DNA from: an uncultured Collinsella sp.
Lineage (GTDB): Bacteria > Actinomycetota > Coriobacteriia > Coriobacteriales > Coriobacteriaceae
Assembly: GCA_900762355.1 (NCBI GenBank)
Contig: CAAFGE010000038.1
Coordinates: forward strand, 1 to 25,038
Direction: 5' to 3'
DNA length: 25,038 nt
Shown in pieces: positions 1 to 8,815 of the stretch; the stretch's first letter is position 1; the number at the start of each line of letters is the position of its first letter. Position numbers and translations under genes: made by a program. The notes under the pieces are model-generated. The model worked only from the letters and a program-made list of their open reading frames with translations, was not told where the DNA came from and searched no databases.

Positions 1-11
1 CGAGTTCCGCA

Positions 12-48
12 CGCAAAGGAAAGCACTTAATGTGCTTTCCGTCTTGCG
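12..48. repeat. Imperfect hairpin at left edge
   Basis: A 9-bp perfect stem (GGAAAGCAC at 18-26 with GTGCTTTCC at 32-40, 5-nt loop) is extended by a second 5-bp helix (CGCAA 12-16 with TTGCG 44-48) across a small internal bulge. No T-run follows, so it may be the remnant of a terminator or an RNA structure at the end of the gene upstream of the window. The rest of positions 1-290 holds a second short inverted repeat (CCCGCC 74-79, GGCGGG 103-108) and no coding frame or promoter that I can support. Confidence 0.45.
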
Positions 49-290
49 CAGGACTGTAGAGCAGCAAACTTAACCCGCCCCGGCCCCCGATGGCCCCAGA
101 CCGGCGGGATAGAGCGGTTTGGATGGGGCTTTGATGCATGGGTGGTCTGTTGTTGTGCAAATGGGTATCATACTGTGGTTATTGCATCGACTCTGCGATG
201 CTTTGTTGTATGTGCCCGGCGGTCGGTTTGCCAGAAGCGCCCCGTCGGTTGTTTCAGACCCGTTTCGAAGAAAGGAAACAACAATCACCC

Positions 291-1961
291 ATGGCAGCTA
301 AAAAATCATCTCCCTTGAAGATCATTCCGCTCGGCGGCCTTGACGGCATCGGCAAGAACATGACGGTCTTCGAGTGCGGCGACGACATGGTGCTCGTTGA
401 CGCTGGCCTCATGTTCCCCGACGATTCCCAGCCCGGTATTGACCTGGTGCTTCCCGACTACACCTATGTTCTGGAGAACGAGGAGAAGCTCCGCGGTATC
501 GTCGTCACCCACGGCCACGAGGACCACACCGGTTCGCTTCCGTACCTGCTGCAGGACCTCAACAATAAGGTGCCCATCTTTTCGAGCAAGCTGACGCTTG
601 GCTTTATCGAGGGCAAGCTTTCTGAGTTCCGCATCCGCGCGCCCAAGTTCCGCGAGGTCAAGGGCGGCAGCCATGTCAACCTCGGTGGCATCTCGCTCGA
701 CTTCTTCTCGATGACGCACTCTATCCCCGGTGCTCTGGGCGTGTTCATTCGCACCAACCAGGGCACCGTTATGCACACCGGCGACTTTAAGCTCGATCAG
801 ACGCCCATCGATGGTGTCACGCCCGACTATGCCGCTATCAGCCGCTTTGCCAAGCAGGGCATCGACCTGCTGCTTTCCGACTCCACCAATGCCACGGTTC
901 CCGGCTTTACCAAGTCCGAGGCCGAGGTCGGTCCCAACTTGCTACACGCCATCAAGAACGCCCCGGGTCGCGTGTTCGTAGCGTCGTTCTCGAGCCACAT
1001 CCATCGTTTGCAGCAGATCTGCGATGCTGCCCGCAAGTGCGGCCGTAAGGTCGTTGTGACCGGTCGCTCCATGCTCACGAACACCCGCGTGGCGCGCGAG
1101 CTGGGCTACCTCAACATCGACGATGCCGATATTATCGATGCCTTTGATATCGATAATTTGCCTGACGACAAGATCGTCGTCATGTGCACTGGTTCGCAGG
1201 GCGAGCCGCTGTCGGCCCTGTCCCGCATGGCCAACGGCGAGCACAAGACGCTCTCTATCCACGAGGGCGATACCGTCATCCTCTCAGCAACTCCCGTTCC
1301 CGGCAACGAGAAGGCCGTCCAGCAGGTCGTCAACAGCCTGGCCAAGCTCGGCTGCGACGTGTGGGATAAGAACCGCGCTCTCGTTCACGTTTCCGGTCAC
1401 GGTAGCCAGGAGGAGCTCAAGCTCCTGATGGCCATGGCCAAGCCCACGTACTTTATGCCGGTTCACGGTGAAGCCGTGCATCTGCGCGCCCATGCCCAGC
1501 TGGCCCGCAAGATGGGTCTCAAGGACGATCATATCTTTATCCTCGACAACGGCGACACGCTCGAGATGCGCGGCGGTATCGTTAAGCGCGGTACGCCCGT
1601 CGAGTCCGGCGTCGTTTACGTCGACGGCCTGCGCATCGGCGATACCGACCCCATCGTCTTGCGTGATCGTCAGAAGCTCGCCAACGACGGTATGGTTACC
1701 GCTGTTGCCATCGTCTCGCTCAAGCACAAGAAGATCGAGGCCATCGAGTTCTCGGGCCGCGGCGTCTCGTTTGCCATCGACGACCAGTTCTCCGAGGATG
1801 CCTCCGCGTCCATCATGAAGACGATCGAGAAGGGCAAGTTCAGCTTTACGAGCAGCGGTTCCGATGCCATTCGCAAGGCCGTGCGCGACTCGCTCTCCAA
1901 CTTTATCTGGAGCCGTACGCGCACTCGTCCGATGATCATCCCGGTCGTCATGGAGGTTTAG
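291..1961 (+). CDS. rnj: Ribonuclease J
   Basis: RNase J is a metallo-beta-lactamase/beta-CASP ribonuclease with 5'-to-3' exonuclease and endonuclease activity in mRNA decay and rRNA maturation. The frame is open from 138, but the start is set at ATG 291: the GAAAGGAAA ribosome-binding region lies just upstream and the protein then has 556 residues, the usual family length. The metal-binding motif HGHEDH lies at residues 74-79, the same positions as in Bacillus RNase J. GGLDGIGKNM near the N-terminus, the later MHTGDFK segment and the C-terminal PVHGE segment are further family landmarks. Its last codons carry the ribosome-binding site of the next gene, so it probably heads the operon running to 9346. 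RNase Y is also encoded in this window, so both main Gram-positive decay enzymes are present. Confidence 0.96.
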   Translation: MAAKKSSPLKIIPLGGLDGIGKNMTVFECGDDMVLVDAGLMFPDDSQPGIDLVLPDYTYVLENEEKLRGIVVTHGHEDHTGSLPYLLQDLNNKVPIFSSKLTLGFIEGKLSEFRIRAPKFREVKGGSHVNLGGISLDFFSMTHSIPGALGVFIRTNQGTVMHTGDFKLDQTPIDGVTPDYAAISRFAKQGIDLLLSDSTNATVPGFTKSEAEVGPNLLHAIKNAPGRVFVASFSSHIHRLQQICDAARKCGRKVVVTGRSMLTNTRVARELGYLNIDDADIIDAFDIDNLPDDKIVVMCTGSQGEPLSALSRMANGEHKTLSIHEGDTVILSATPVPGNEKAVQQVVNSLAKLGCDVWDKNRALVHVSGHGSQEELKLLMAMAKPTYFMPVHGEAVHLRAHAQLARKMGLKDDHIFILDNGDTLEMRGGIVKRGTPVESGVVYVDGLRIGDTDPIVLRDRQKLANDGMVTAVAIVSLKHKKIEAIEFSGRGVSFAIDDQFSEDASASIMKTIEKGKFSFTSSGSDAIRKAVRDSLSNFIWSRTRTRPMIIPVVMEV

Positions 1962-1962
1962 T

Positions 1963-4743
1963 TTGGCGCGCGGATCTGCACAAAACGCCAAAGGCAATAA
2001 GGCCAACAACCAACCGGCATCTGCTAAGGGTGCCGGTTCCCATCTGCGTGCCAATAAGGGCCACGAGTCCGAGTTCGATGATTTCGAGCCCTTGGTCGAG
2101 CCCTCGGCCAACCGCGATATCGCCGGCGTGGTCATTGCCGTTTTGGCGATCGCGTCCTTTATTGCCGTGATTTCGCCGGCGACTGCGCCCGTTACGGCTG
2201 CGGTTGCCGGTTTCTACCACTTGGGCTTTGGTCTGGGCGCCTACGTGCTGCCGATCGTCATTTTGCTGTTTGCCGCCACGCTCTTTTTAGGCGAGGACTC
2301 GCCGCTCAACGCGCGCTCTGTTGCGGGCGGCGCCGTGGTCTTTATCGCCGTCGTCTCCATTCTTTCGTTGATGGTGCCAGGTACGAGCGACTCGTGCGAC
2401 CTTATGTTCACGCCGCAAAATCTGTCCGCCTCGGGTGGCTACATCGGTGCGTTTATTGCGAGTGCGCTGCAAAATGCCCTGGGTAAGCCTATCGCGATGG
2501 TAGTCCTGCTGGGCCTTGTCGTCGTGGGCTTGGTCATCATTGGCTTTTCGGTGGGCGGCGTTTTGCGCTCTGCCCGCGACCGTGCGGCAGATTTTGCCGA
2601 GCGCCGTCGTGCCGACGTCAACGCGAGTCCGTGGGGTGACGACGAAGCTCTGTCGGTGCCCGGCGTTGCCCGTCCGCACCTGAGCATTCTTCGTCAAAAG
2701 GGTTCCGATGCTGCCGTGACCACGGTCATGGGCAACGATGCGGACCCGGTTTTGGACGATGACGACGAGGATGAGGATCCGTTTGTCGACGTGTCCGATG
2801 CCGTGGAGGCCGAGCGCGCTAAGACGACGCTGCTACCACGCCGTCATGCCAAGAAGGGCAAGACGGTTCCCAAGCTCAATACGAGTGAGCCCGACCCGTC
2901 TTGGTCCGAGAGCGAGATTGAGCTCACCGAGGGCGATGACGAGGACGACGAGGCTCCGATTGAGATCGCAAAGACAACTTTGCTGCCGCGTCGCCATGCA
3001 AAGCGCGACCAGGTAACCGGTCAGCTTTCGATGGAAGACGACCCCGATAAGATCGACGAGTCCGAGCCGCCGTTTGCCGTGAATCCTGTCTCGGCAGCAC
3101 CTCAGATCCCCGACTTCTTGAAGCATCCCAAGGTTGCCGATGCGCCTGCCTTGAGTGCTGTCGAATCGGCTGCGGCTAGCGATGGGGGAGCGGACGGCGG
3201 CGCCGCAGATAACGAGGGCGAAGAAGAGGACGGCCTCAAACTTCCGCCACTTGAGATTCTGCATGCCAACCCGCAGTCGGCTTCCTCCGCGTCTTCTGAC
3301 AAGGAGCTGGAACAGACTGCCGAGTCGCTTCAGTCCACCTTGCTGGAGTTTGGTCGTAGTGCCCGCGTGGTCGGCTGGATCGCCGGCCCCACGGTGACGA
3401 CCTTTAAGCTGCAACCTGGCGAGGGCGAGCGCGTGAGCAAGATTTCGAGCCTCGAGGACGATATCGCGCTATCGCTTGCTGCCCAGTCGGTGCGTATCTT
3501 TGCCCCGATCCCCGGCACCTCGCTCGTGGGCATCGAGATTCCCAACCGCAAGCGCCAGAACGTCAACCTGGGCGACGTGTTGCCCTATGTGAAGGGCGGT
3601 CCGCTCGAGCTTGCCATCGGCCGCGATGCCGAGGGTACGCCGGTCGTCGCCGACCTCGCCAAGATGCCCCACCTGCTGATCGCCGGCACGACCGGTTCTG
3701 GTAAGTCGGTGATGATCAACTCCATCATCACGACCCTGCTCATGCGCGCGCTTCCCGAGGACGTTCGCCTGATCATGGTCGACCCCAAGCGCGTCGAGCT
3801 TGCGGGCTATAACGGTCTGCCGCATCTTTACGTGCCTGTAGTGACCGAGCCCAAGCAGGCCGCGAGCGCCCTGCAATGGGCCGTGTCCGAGATGGAGCGT
3901 CGCCTGAAGGTCTTCGAGCGCCTTAACGTTCGTAAGATTTCGACCTATAACGAAAAGCAGGCCGCCGGCGAGTTTGAGCATTACGACAACCCGCCGCAAA
4001 AGATGCCCTACTTGGTCATCATCATTGACGAGCTCTCGGACCTGATGATGGTCGCCGGTAAGGATGTCGAGGCCTCGATCGTGCGTATTGCTCAGCTGGG
4101 CCGTGCCGCCGGTATTCATCTTATCGTGGCCACGCAGCGCCCCAGTTCCAATGTGGTGACGGGCCTTATCAAGGCCAACATCACCAACCGCATCGCCTTT
4201 AACGTCGCCACGGGAATCGACTCGCGCGTCATCATCGACCAGATGGGTGCCGAAAAGCTCACCGGTTTGGGCGACATGCTGTTCTCCAAGGTCGACTGGG
4301 GCAAGCCCCGCCGTATCCAGGGCTGCTTTGTCTCGGATGACGAAATCAACGAGATTGTCGAGTTCGTCAAGTCGCAGAGCGAGCCCGACTACCACGAGGA
4401 GATCCTGTCTGCCGTGGCGCCCGCTTCCATGTCCATGGCGGGTGGCGGCGGCATTGTTCGCACCGGAGTCGCCGAGCCGCAAGACGATGATCCGCTCATT
4501 TGGGAAGCCGCCCATATTGTGGTGGAATCGCAGCTTGGCTCCACATCTGGCCTGCAACGTCGTCTGAAGGTTGGCTATGCTCGTGCCGGGCGTATTATGG
4601 ACATGCTGGAAGAAAAGGGTGTCGTCGGCCCGCCCGACGGTTCCAAGCCGCGCGAGGTCCTGTTGGACGAGGAGGGGCTTGCCGCGCTGGAATCTGTCGA
4701 CGCCGAGATGGCACGTGAAGATCGTGAGTTTGGAGGATTCTGA
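1963..4743 (+). CDS. ftsK: FtsK/SpoIIIE DNA translocase
   Basis: Septum-anchored ATPase that pumps chromosomal DNA through the closing division site. It starts with TTG at 1963, one base after the rnj stop, with GGAGG at 1952-1956 inside rnj. The 926-residue protein has about four membrane segments between residues 48 and 200, a long acidic linker (about 215-430), then the motor: Walker A GTTGSGKS at 575-582 and Walker B with DE at 689-690. The winged-helix gamma domain that reads KOPS-type DNA signals lies at about 846-905. The linker carries the peptide AKTTLLPRRHAK twice, at about residues 286-297 and 336-347. Because Coriobacteriia are not known to sporulate, a vegetative FtsK role is more likely than a SpoIIIE role, but sequence alone does not separate them. 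Confidence 0.96.
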   Translation: MARGSAQNAKGNKANNQPASAKGAGSHLRANKGHESEFDDFEPLVEPSANRDIAGVVIAVLAIASFIAVISPATAPVTAAVAGFYHLGFGLGAYVLPIVILLFAATLFLGEDSPLNARSVAGGAVVFIAVVSILSLMVPGTSDSCDLMFTPQNLSASGGYIGAFIASALQNALGKPIAMVVLLGLVVVGLVIIGFSVGGVLRSARDRAADFAERRRADVNASPWGDDEALSVPGVARPHLSILRQKGSDAAVTTVMGNDADPVLDDDDEDEDPFVDVSDAVEAERAKTTLLPRRHAKKGKTVPKLNTSEPDPSWSESEIELTEGDDEDDEAPIEIAKTTLLPRRHAKRDQVTGQLSMEDDPDKIDESEPPFAVNPVSAAPQIPDFLKHPKVADAPALSAVESAAASDGGADGGAADNEGEEEDGLKLPPLEILHANPQSASSASSDKELEQTAESLQSTLLEFGRSARVVGWIAGPTVTTFKLQPGEGERVSKISSLEDDIALSLAAQSVRIFAPIPGTSLVGIEIPNRKRQNVNLGDVLPYVKGGPLELAIGRDAEGTPVVADLAKMPHLLIAGTTGSGKSVMINSIITTLLMRALPEDVRLIMVDPKRVELAGYNGLPHLYVPVVTEPKQAASALQWAVSEMERRLKVFERLNVRKISTYNEKQAAGEFEHYDNPPQKMPYLVIIIDELSDLMMVAGKDVEASIVRIAQLGRAAGIHLIVATQRPSSNVVTGLIKANITNRIAFNVATGIDSRVIIDQMGAEKLTGLGDMLFSKVDWGKPRRIQGCFVSDDEINEIVEFVKSQSEPDYHEEILSAVAPASMSMAGGGGIVRTGVAEPQDDDPLIWEAAHIVVESQLGSTSGLQRRLKVGYARAGRIMDMLEEKGVVGPPDGSKPREVLLDEEGLAALESVDAEMAREDREFGGF

Positions 4744-6254
4744 TGGCTGCACGCTTTGGTGACATGCTGCTCGAGCAGCGTCGCCGAATGGGCCTTTCCA
4801 TTCAGCAGGTCGCCAACACCATCAAAATCAGGCCGCAGATCATCGAGTTTTTCGAGACCGGTAACTTTGCTTCGATGCCGCCGCGCGGCTATGCGCAGGG
4901 CATGATTTCGAGCTATGCTCGCTTTTTGGGCCTCAATCCGCGCGAGGTCGTCAATGCCTACTTTGACGACCTGATGGCATACGAACGCGAGACGTCGCAG
5001 CAGGGCGGTCGTTTTCAGGACGCCGCCGGCTACGTCAATTCGCGTTCCTCGGTCGACAACGGGCGCTTCCTGATGGTTCAGGGCGGTCGTTCGACCCGCT
5101 ATGGACAGCGTCCTCAGCAGGCCGGTTATATTACCGAGACGGGTTCGGGTGAGGAGATTCGCTCACAGCGTGACCGGTTCCGCAGTACGCCGATGCCCGA
5201 GGACCGTGCACTTCCCGCTGCCCGCGGTGTAGCGCGTGACCCTCGTGCCGGCTACGGCGACGGCGGCTATTCCGATCGCGGTTACCGTGGTGCCTCCACC
5301 GGACGCTCTCGCGGTGGCTATGCGGATGCCGATACCACGCAGGTGACGCCGCGTCTTCGCTCTCAATCACAGCCGTATGGCCAGCGCTCTTCGGCTCCGC
5401 GTTCGGGCCAGCGTGGCTATCAAGGCCGCGGTGAACTTGCGCCCCGCTCGGGTCAGCGCAGCCTTCAGGGCCAGGGTGGCTATCGCGGCCGTTCCGATAG
5501 CAATCGTGGTCGTATGCCTCAGGGAGGCGGCCGCAGCAGTTCCAGTCGTGGACGCGGCGGATCACGTACTCCTCAAAACAACGGGCTCGATCCGCGTATC
5601 GTCTACGCCGGCATCGGTGCCGTTGTGCTGCTGTTGATTGTGCTCATCGTGGTGCTTCTGCGCGGCTGCGCATCTTCGGCGCCCGAGAACACGCCCGAGA
5701 CGCCCACTGCTACCAAGATGACGACCAAGAAGTCTTCTAAGAAGACCGAAACGGTCGACGAGGACGATGACACCGATGAGGCGACGGATGAGTCGACTGA
5801 TTCGGACGCTACCAAGACGACGGCCAAGAAGGAAGAGAACGAGGTCACGAAGGTCAAAGTCACCGTTGCCAAGGGAAAGACCGCGTGGATTGAGGTCAAG
5901 GTTGACGGCAAGTCGGTCTATGGCGCCCAGGCGACTGGCCCCTTTGAGCAGGAGTACACGCCCGAGTCTTCGATCGAGATCACCACGTCCAAGCCTTCCG
6001 ATGTCACCGTTACCAAGAACGGTGAAAAGGTTCGTTACGATACCAAGACCTCGGGCGTGGCGCGTGTGACGATCACCGTTCCCAAGAAGGAGACGTCTGA
6101 TTCCGAGAATGGTGAAAGTTCTGATGGTACCGACACCACCGATGGTACCGATACCACCGACGGTACCGATGCCCAGTCCACGGATGGCGCCGATACCGCA
6201 ACTGACGGTCAGACACCCACCGATTCTACCGACAATTCGTACGATAGCTACTAG
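4743..6254 (+). CDS. RodZ-like HTH membrane protein
   Basis: Resembles RodZ, the membrane protein that links MreB to the cell-wall elongation machinery. The N-terminal 75 residues form a Cro/C1-type helix-turn-helix of the HTH_25 type (LSIQQVANTIKIRPQIIEFF, then PRGYAQGMI). A disordered stretch of about 180 residues rich in Arg, Gly, Gln, Ser and Tyr follows. One membrane segment lies at about 286-306 and ends in RGC. An acidic Thr/Asp/Lys linker then leads to a beta-rich domain of the DUF4115 kind (about 366-450) and a Thr/Asp/Gly-rich tail. The start overlaps the ftsK stop as TGATG, with GGAGGA at 4732-4737 within ftsK. At 503 residues it is longer than Bacillus RodZ, mostly through the two low-complexity linkers. 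The partner MreB is not in this window. Confidence 0.82.
   Translation: MAARFGDMLLEQRRRMGLSIQQVANTIKIRPQIIEFFETGNFASMPPRGYAQGMISSYARFLGLNPREVVNAYFDDLMAYERETSQQGGRFQDAAGYVNSRSSVDNGRFLMVQGGRSTRYGQRPQQAGYITETGSGEEIRSQRDRFRSTPMPEDRALPAARGVARDPRAGYGDGGYSDRGYRGASTGRSRGGYADADTTQVTPRLRSQSQPYGQRSSAPRSGQRGYQGRGELAPRSGQRSLQGQGGYRGRSDSNRGRMPQGGGRSSSSRGRGGSRTPQNNGLDPRIVYAGIGAVVLLLIVLIVVLLRGCASSAPENTPETPTATKMTTKKSSKKTETVDEDDDTDEATDESTDSDATKTTAKKEENEVTKVKVTVAKGKTAWIEVKVDGKSVYGAQATGPFEQEYTPESSIEITTSKPSDVTVTKNGEKVRYDTKTSGVARVTITVPKKETSDSENGESSDGTDTTDGTDTTDGTDAQSTDGADTATDGQTPTDSTDNSYDSY
6123..6173 (+). repeat. 18-bp tandem repeat, about 2.8 copies
   Basis: Units start at 6123, 6141 and 6159, each beginning GAYGGTACCGA. 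They encode repeats of Asp-Gly-Thr-Asp-Thr-Thr in the extracytoplasmic tail of the RodZ-like protein. The unit length is a multiple of three, so changes in copy number would keep the frame. Confidence 0.85.
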
Positions 6255-6280
6255 GCCGCTCGTACGCGAAAGGAAACATC

Positions 6281-6778
6281 ATGGCTAAAGATTCCAGCTT
6301 CGACGTCGTGTCCGAGGTCAACATGCAAGAGGTCGATAACGCCTTTCAGCAGACCACGCGCGAGATTTCCCAGCGCTATGACCTTAAGGATTCCGGCGCC
6401 ACGATCGAGCTTTCGAAGGGCGACAAGCTCTTTACGATCAACGCCCCGGCCGACTTTGTCTCCAAGCAGATTGTCGACGTGCTGAGCTCCAAGCTCATCA
6501 AGCGCGGCATCGACCTCAAGGCCGTCTCGTGGGATGCTCCGCAGGCGGCATCGGGCGGCACCGTGCGCGTGCTCGGCCATATCGTCGAGGGTATCGACCA
6601 AGCGACCGCCAAGAAGATCAACAAGGACATCAAGGACCAAAAGCTCAAGGTCAAGGTGACCATCGAGGCCGACAAACTGCGTGTTTCCTCTGCTTCGAAG
6701 GACGCGTTGCAGTCCGTGATCCAGTTCCTGCGCGACCAGGACTACGGCCAGCCGCTGCAGTTCACCAACTACCGCTAA
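6281..6778 (+). CDS. YajQ-family nucleotide-binding protein
   Basis: DUF520/YajQ family. Members bind nucleotides or RNA, and a Xanthomonas member is reported as a cyclic-di-GMP effector; the role in Actinobacteria is not established. The 165 residues match the usual family length. Family hallmarks are the N-terminal SSFDVVSEVNMQEVDNAFQQ, then QRYDLKDS, and the C-terminal RDQDYGQPLQFTNYR. GAAAGGAAA lies about 7 nt before ATG 6281. The gene is 26 nt after the RodZ-like gene and 27 nt before rimO, so probably part of the same transcript. Confidence 0.93.
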   Translation: MAKDSSFDVVSEVNMQEVDNAFQQTTREISQRYDLKDSGATIELSKGDKLFTINAPADFVSKQIVDVLSSKLIKRGIDLKAVSWDAPQAASGGTVRVLGHIVEGIDQATAKKINKDIKDQKLKVKVTIEADKLRVSSASKDALQSVIQFLRDQDYGQPLQFTNYR

Positions 6779-6805
6779 TATCAATCGAAAGGACCGCTCT
6801 CCAAC

Positions 6806-8155
6806 ATGGATACACCGTTGGGCTCCGTGCTCTACATCACCCTCGGGTGCGCTAAGAACGAGGTTGACACCGACCGCATGCGTTCTCTTTTGACCGCCGC
6901 GGGCTACGAGGAGGCATTCGACCCGCAGGATGCCGATATTGCCATCGTCAATACTTGCTCGTTCCTCGCCTCCGCAACGTCCGAGAGCATCGAGACCACG
7001 CTCGAACTCGCCAACGAGGTTCAGGACGGCGTTCGTTCTTGCCCCATCGTCATGTGCGGCTGCGTGCCGTCGCGCTATGGCGATGACCTACCTGACGAGC
7101 TGCCCGAGGTCGCTGCCTTTGTGAAGGCCGACGAGGAGGACGGCATCGTGGCGGTCATCGATGGCGTGCTGGGTGTCGAGCGCGAGATTGCAGCCTATAT
7201 CCCGCAGGTCAAACGTACCGTCGAGGGTGCTGTCGCCTACGTCAAGATTTCCGATGGCTGCAACCGCTTCTGCAGCTTCTGCATGATTCCCTACATCCGC
7301 GGCCGCTATCATTCGCGCAATGCCGAGAGCATCATCTCCGAGGTGCGCGACCTGGTTGCCGGCGGTGTGCGCGAGATCGTGCTGATCGGCCAGGACACGG
7401 GCATCTGGGGTACCGACTTTGCCGACGAGGACGTCGCCGATGGCTCGCCGCGCAATCTGGCGCAGCTGCTGTGTGCCGTCGCCGAGGCCGTGCGCCCGCA
7501 CAACGTCTGGGTCCGCGTGCTCTATCTGCAGCCCGAGGGCATGACTGACGAGCTCATTGAGACCATTCGTGATACGCCCGAGGTGCTGCCCTATATCGAT
7601 ATCCCCGTGCAGCACTGCGACGCGCGCATTCTCAAGGCCATGCGTCGCTCCGGTTCGCGCCAGGAGCTCGAGGATCTGTTCCGCGACCTTCGTGAGCGTA
7701 TCCCCGGCATCGTGATCCGTTCCACGGCCATGGTCGGCTTCCCGACCGAGACCGACGACGAGTTCCGCGACCTTATCGACTTTATGGACACCGTCGGCTT
7801 TGACTACACGAGCGTCTTTGCCTACTCGCAGGAGGAGGGCAGCCTGGCCGCTAAGATGGAGGGTCAGGTCGACGAAGAGGTCAAGCTCGAGCGCGCCCAG
7901 GAGGCCATGGACCTGTCCGAGTCGCTCGGTTTTGCCGCCACCGCCGCCCATGTGGGCGAGCGCGCCCAGGTGATCGTCGACGGTATCGAAGAGACCGAGG
8001 ACGGCGCCGAGCTGATCGGCCATGCCTGGTTCCAGGCGCCCGATTCCGATGGAGCGGTGCATCTGGACGCCAGCGAGGCGTCCGTGGGCGATATTCTGAC
8101 TGTCGAGTTTACCGATAGCTTCTGCTATGAGCTTATCGGTCATGTTGTGGAGTAG
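6806..8155 (+). CDS. rimO: Ribosomal protein S12 methylthiotransferase RimO
   Basis: Radical-SAM enzyme that adds a methylthio group to a conserved Asp of ribosomal protein S12. Domain order is a UPF0004 N-terminal domain with its own cluster cysteines (first in TLGCAKNEVD, C15), the radical-SAM motif C152-x3-C156-x2-C159 (CNRFCSFC), and a C-terminal TRAM region. The paralogue at 14794 has the MiaB signature (FGCQMNQHDS), whereas this one has GCAKNEVD, typical of RimO; this separates the two. Length 449 residues, as usual for the family. GAAAGGA sits about 12 nt before the start, a slightly long spacing. The gene is followed after 9 nt by pgsA. Confidence 0.95.
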   Translation: MDTPLGSVLYITLGCAKNEVDTDRMRSLLTAAGYEEAFDPQDADIAIVNTCSFLASATSESIETTLELANEVQDGVRSCPIVMCGCVPSRYGDDLPDELPEVAAFVKADEEDGIVAVIDGVLGVEREIAAYIPQVKRTVEGAVAYVKISDGCNRFCSFCMIPYIRGRYHSRNAESIISEVRDLVAGGVREIVLIGQDTGIWGTDFADEDVADGSPRNLAQLLCAVAEAVRPHNVWVRVLYLQPEGMTDELIETIRDTPEVLPYIDIPVQHCDARILKAMRRSGSRQELEDLFRDLRERIPGIVIRSTAMVGFPTETDDEFRDLIDFMDTVGFDYTSVFAYSQEEGSLAAKMEGQVDEEVKLERAQEAMDLSESLGFAATAAHVGERAQVIVDGIEETEDGAELIGHAWFQAPDSDGAVHLDASEASVGDILTVEFTDSFCYELIGHVVE

Positions 8156-8164
8156 GAGAGCGTC

Positions 8165-8803
8165 GTGGCAAACGAGAGCAATAAGGAACTGACGAGTGTC
8201 TGGACGCCCGCCAACATCGTGACGTGCGTTCGCATCGTCTTTATCCCGGTGTTCATGATCGTCTCGGCTCTGTCTCACACGAGTGTTGCCGGTACGGATT
8301 GGAGCATCTTTGACGGCCCGCTCGCCGCCGCTGCCTTCATTCTGTATGTGATCCTGTCGTGCACCGATAAGGTCGACGGTTATCTGGCACGCTCGCGTAA
8401 CGAGATCACCGATTTCGGCAAGTTCTTGGACCCCATCGCCGACAAGCTGCTGGTGTTCTCGGCCTTGCTGCTGTTCTTGGATTTTGGCGCGGTGACCGTG
8501 TGGTCCGTGTTCATTATCCTGTTCCGCGAGCTGCTGGTGAGCGCCCTGCGCATGGTCGCGAGTGCGGCCGGTGTGGTCGTTGCAGCCGATAAGCTCGGCA
8601 AGTACAAGACGGCAACCACGATGGTTTCCATCTGCGGTTACCTGTGCGTTTTTGCTATGGCCGGCTTGCACCTTGGCCCGGTGGCGCTGACGCTCGGCAT
8701 CTACTCGGTGTCGCGCTTCCTGTATGCCGTTGCCGTTGTCTTGACCGTTATCTCGGGCGCCCAGTACTTCTGGAACTGCCGCAAGATAGTCTTTTCCGTC
8801 TAG
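8165..8803 (+). CDS. pgsA: CDP-diacylglycerol-glycerol-3-phosphate phosphatidyltransferase
   Basis: Makes phosphatidylglycerol-phosphate from CDP-diacylglycerol and glycerol-3-phosphate, the committed step to phosphatidylglycerol. The full CDP-alcohol phosphotransferase motif is visible: D68-x2-D71-G-x2-A-R-x8-G85-x3-D89-x3-D93. About five or six hydrophobic membrane segments fill the rest of the 212 residues. The start is GTG 8165 with AGGAGA at 8155-8160, overlapping the end of rimO. The slot before cinA and recA matches pgsA in Bacillus, which supports the PgsA call over other members of the superfamily. Confidence 0.93.
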   Translation: MANESNKELTSVWTPANIVTCVRIVFIPVFMIVSALSHTSVAGTDWSIFDGPLAAAAFILYVILSCTDKVDGYLARSRNEITDFGKFLDPIADKLLVFSALLLFLDFGAVTVWSVFIILFRELLVSALRMVASAAGVVVAADKLGKYKTATTMVSICGYLCVFAMAGLHLGPVALTLGIYSVSRFLYAVAVVLTVISGAQYFWNCRKIVFSV

Positions 8804-8815
8804 GTCCTGGTAGGC

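Noticed and set aside
74..108. Short GC-rich inverted repeat as terminator or promoter operator for rnj
   Set aside because: It has only 6 bp of stem with a long loop, no T-run, and no promoter could be set beside it.
138..290. N-terminal extension of RNase J by 51 codons
   Set aside because: The extension is Cys-rich and unlike the family, and a good ribosome-binding site lies just before ATG 291, which gives the normal length.
3469..4752. Antisense frame of about 427 codons opposite the FtsK motor domain
   Set aside because: It mirrors conserved FtsK coding sequence and has no ribosome-binding site or family motif.
7088..8671. Antisense frame of about 527 codons opposite rimO and pgsA
   Set aside because: It spans two well-supported genes and their junction, has no motifs, and arises from codon bias in GC-rich genes.
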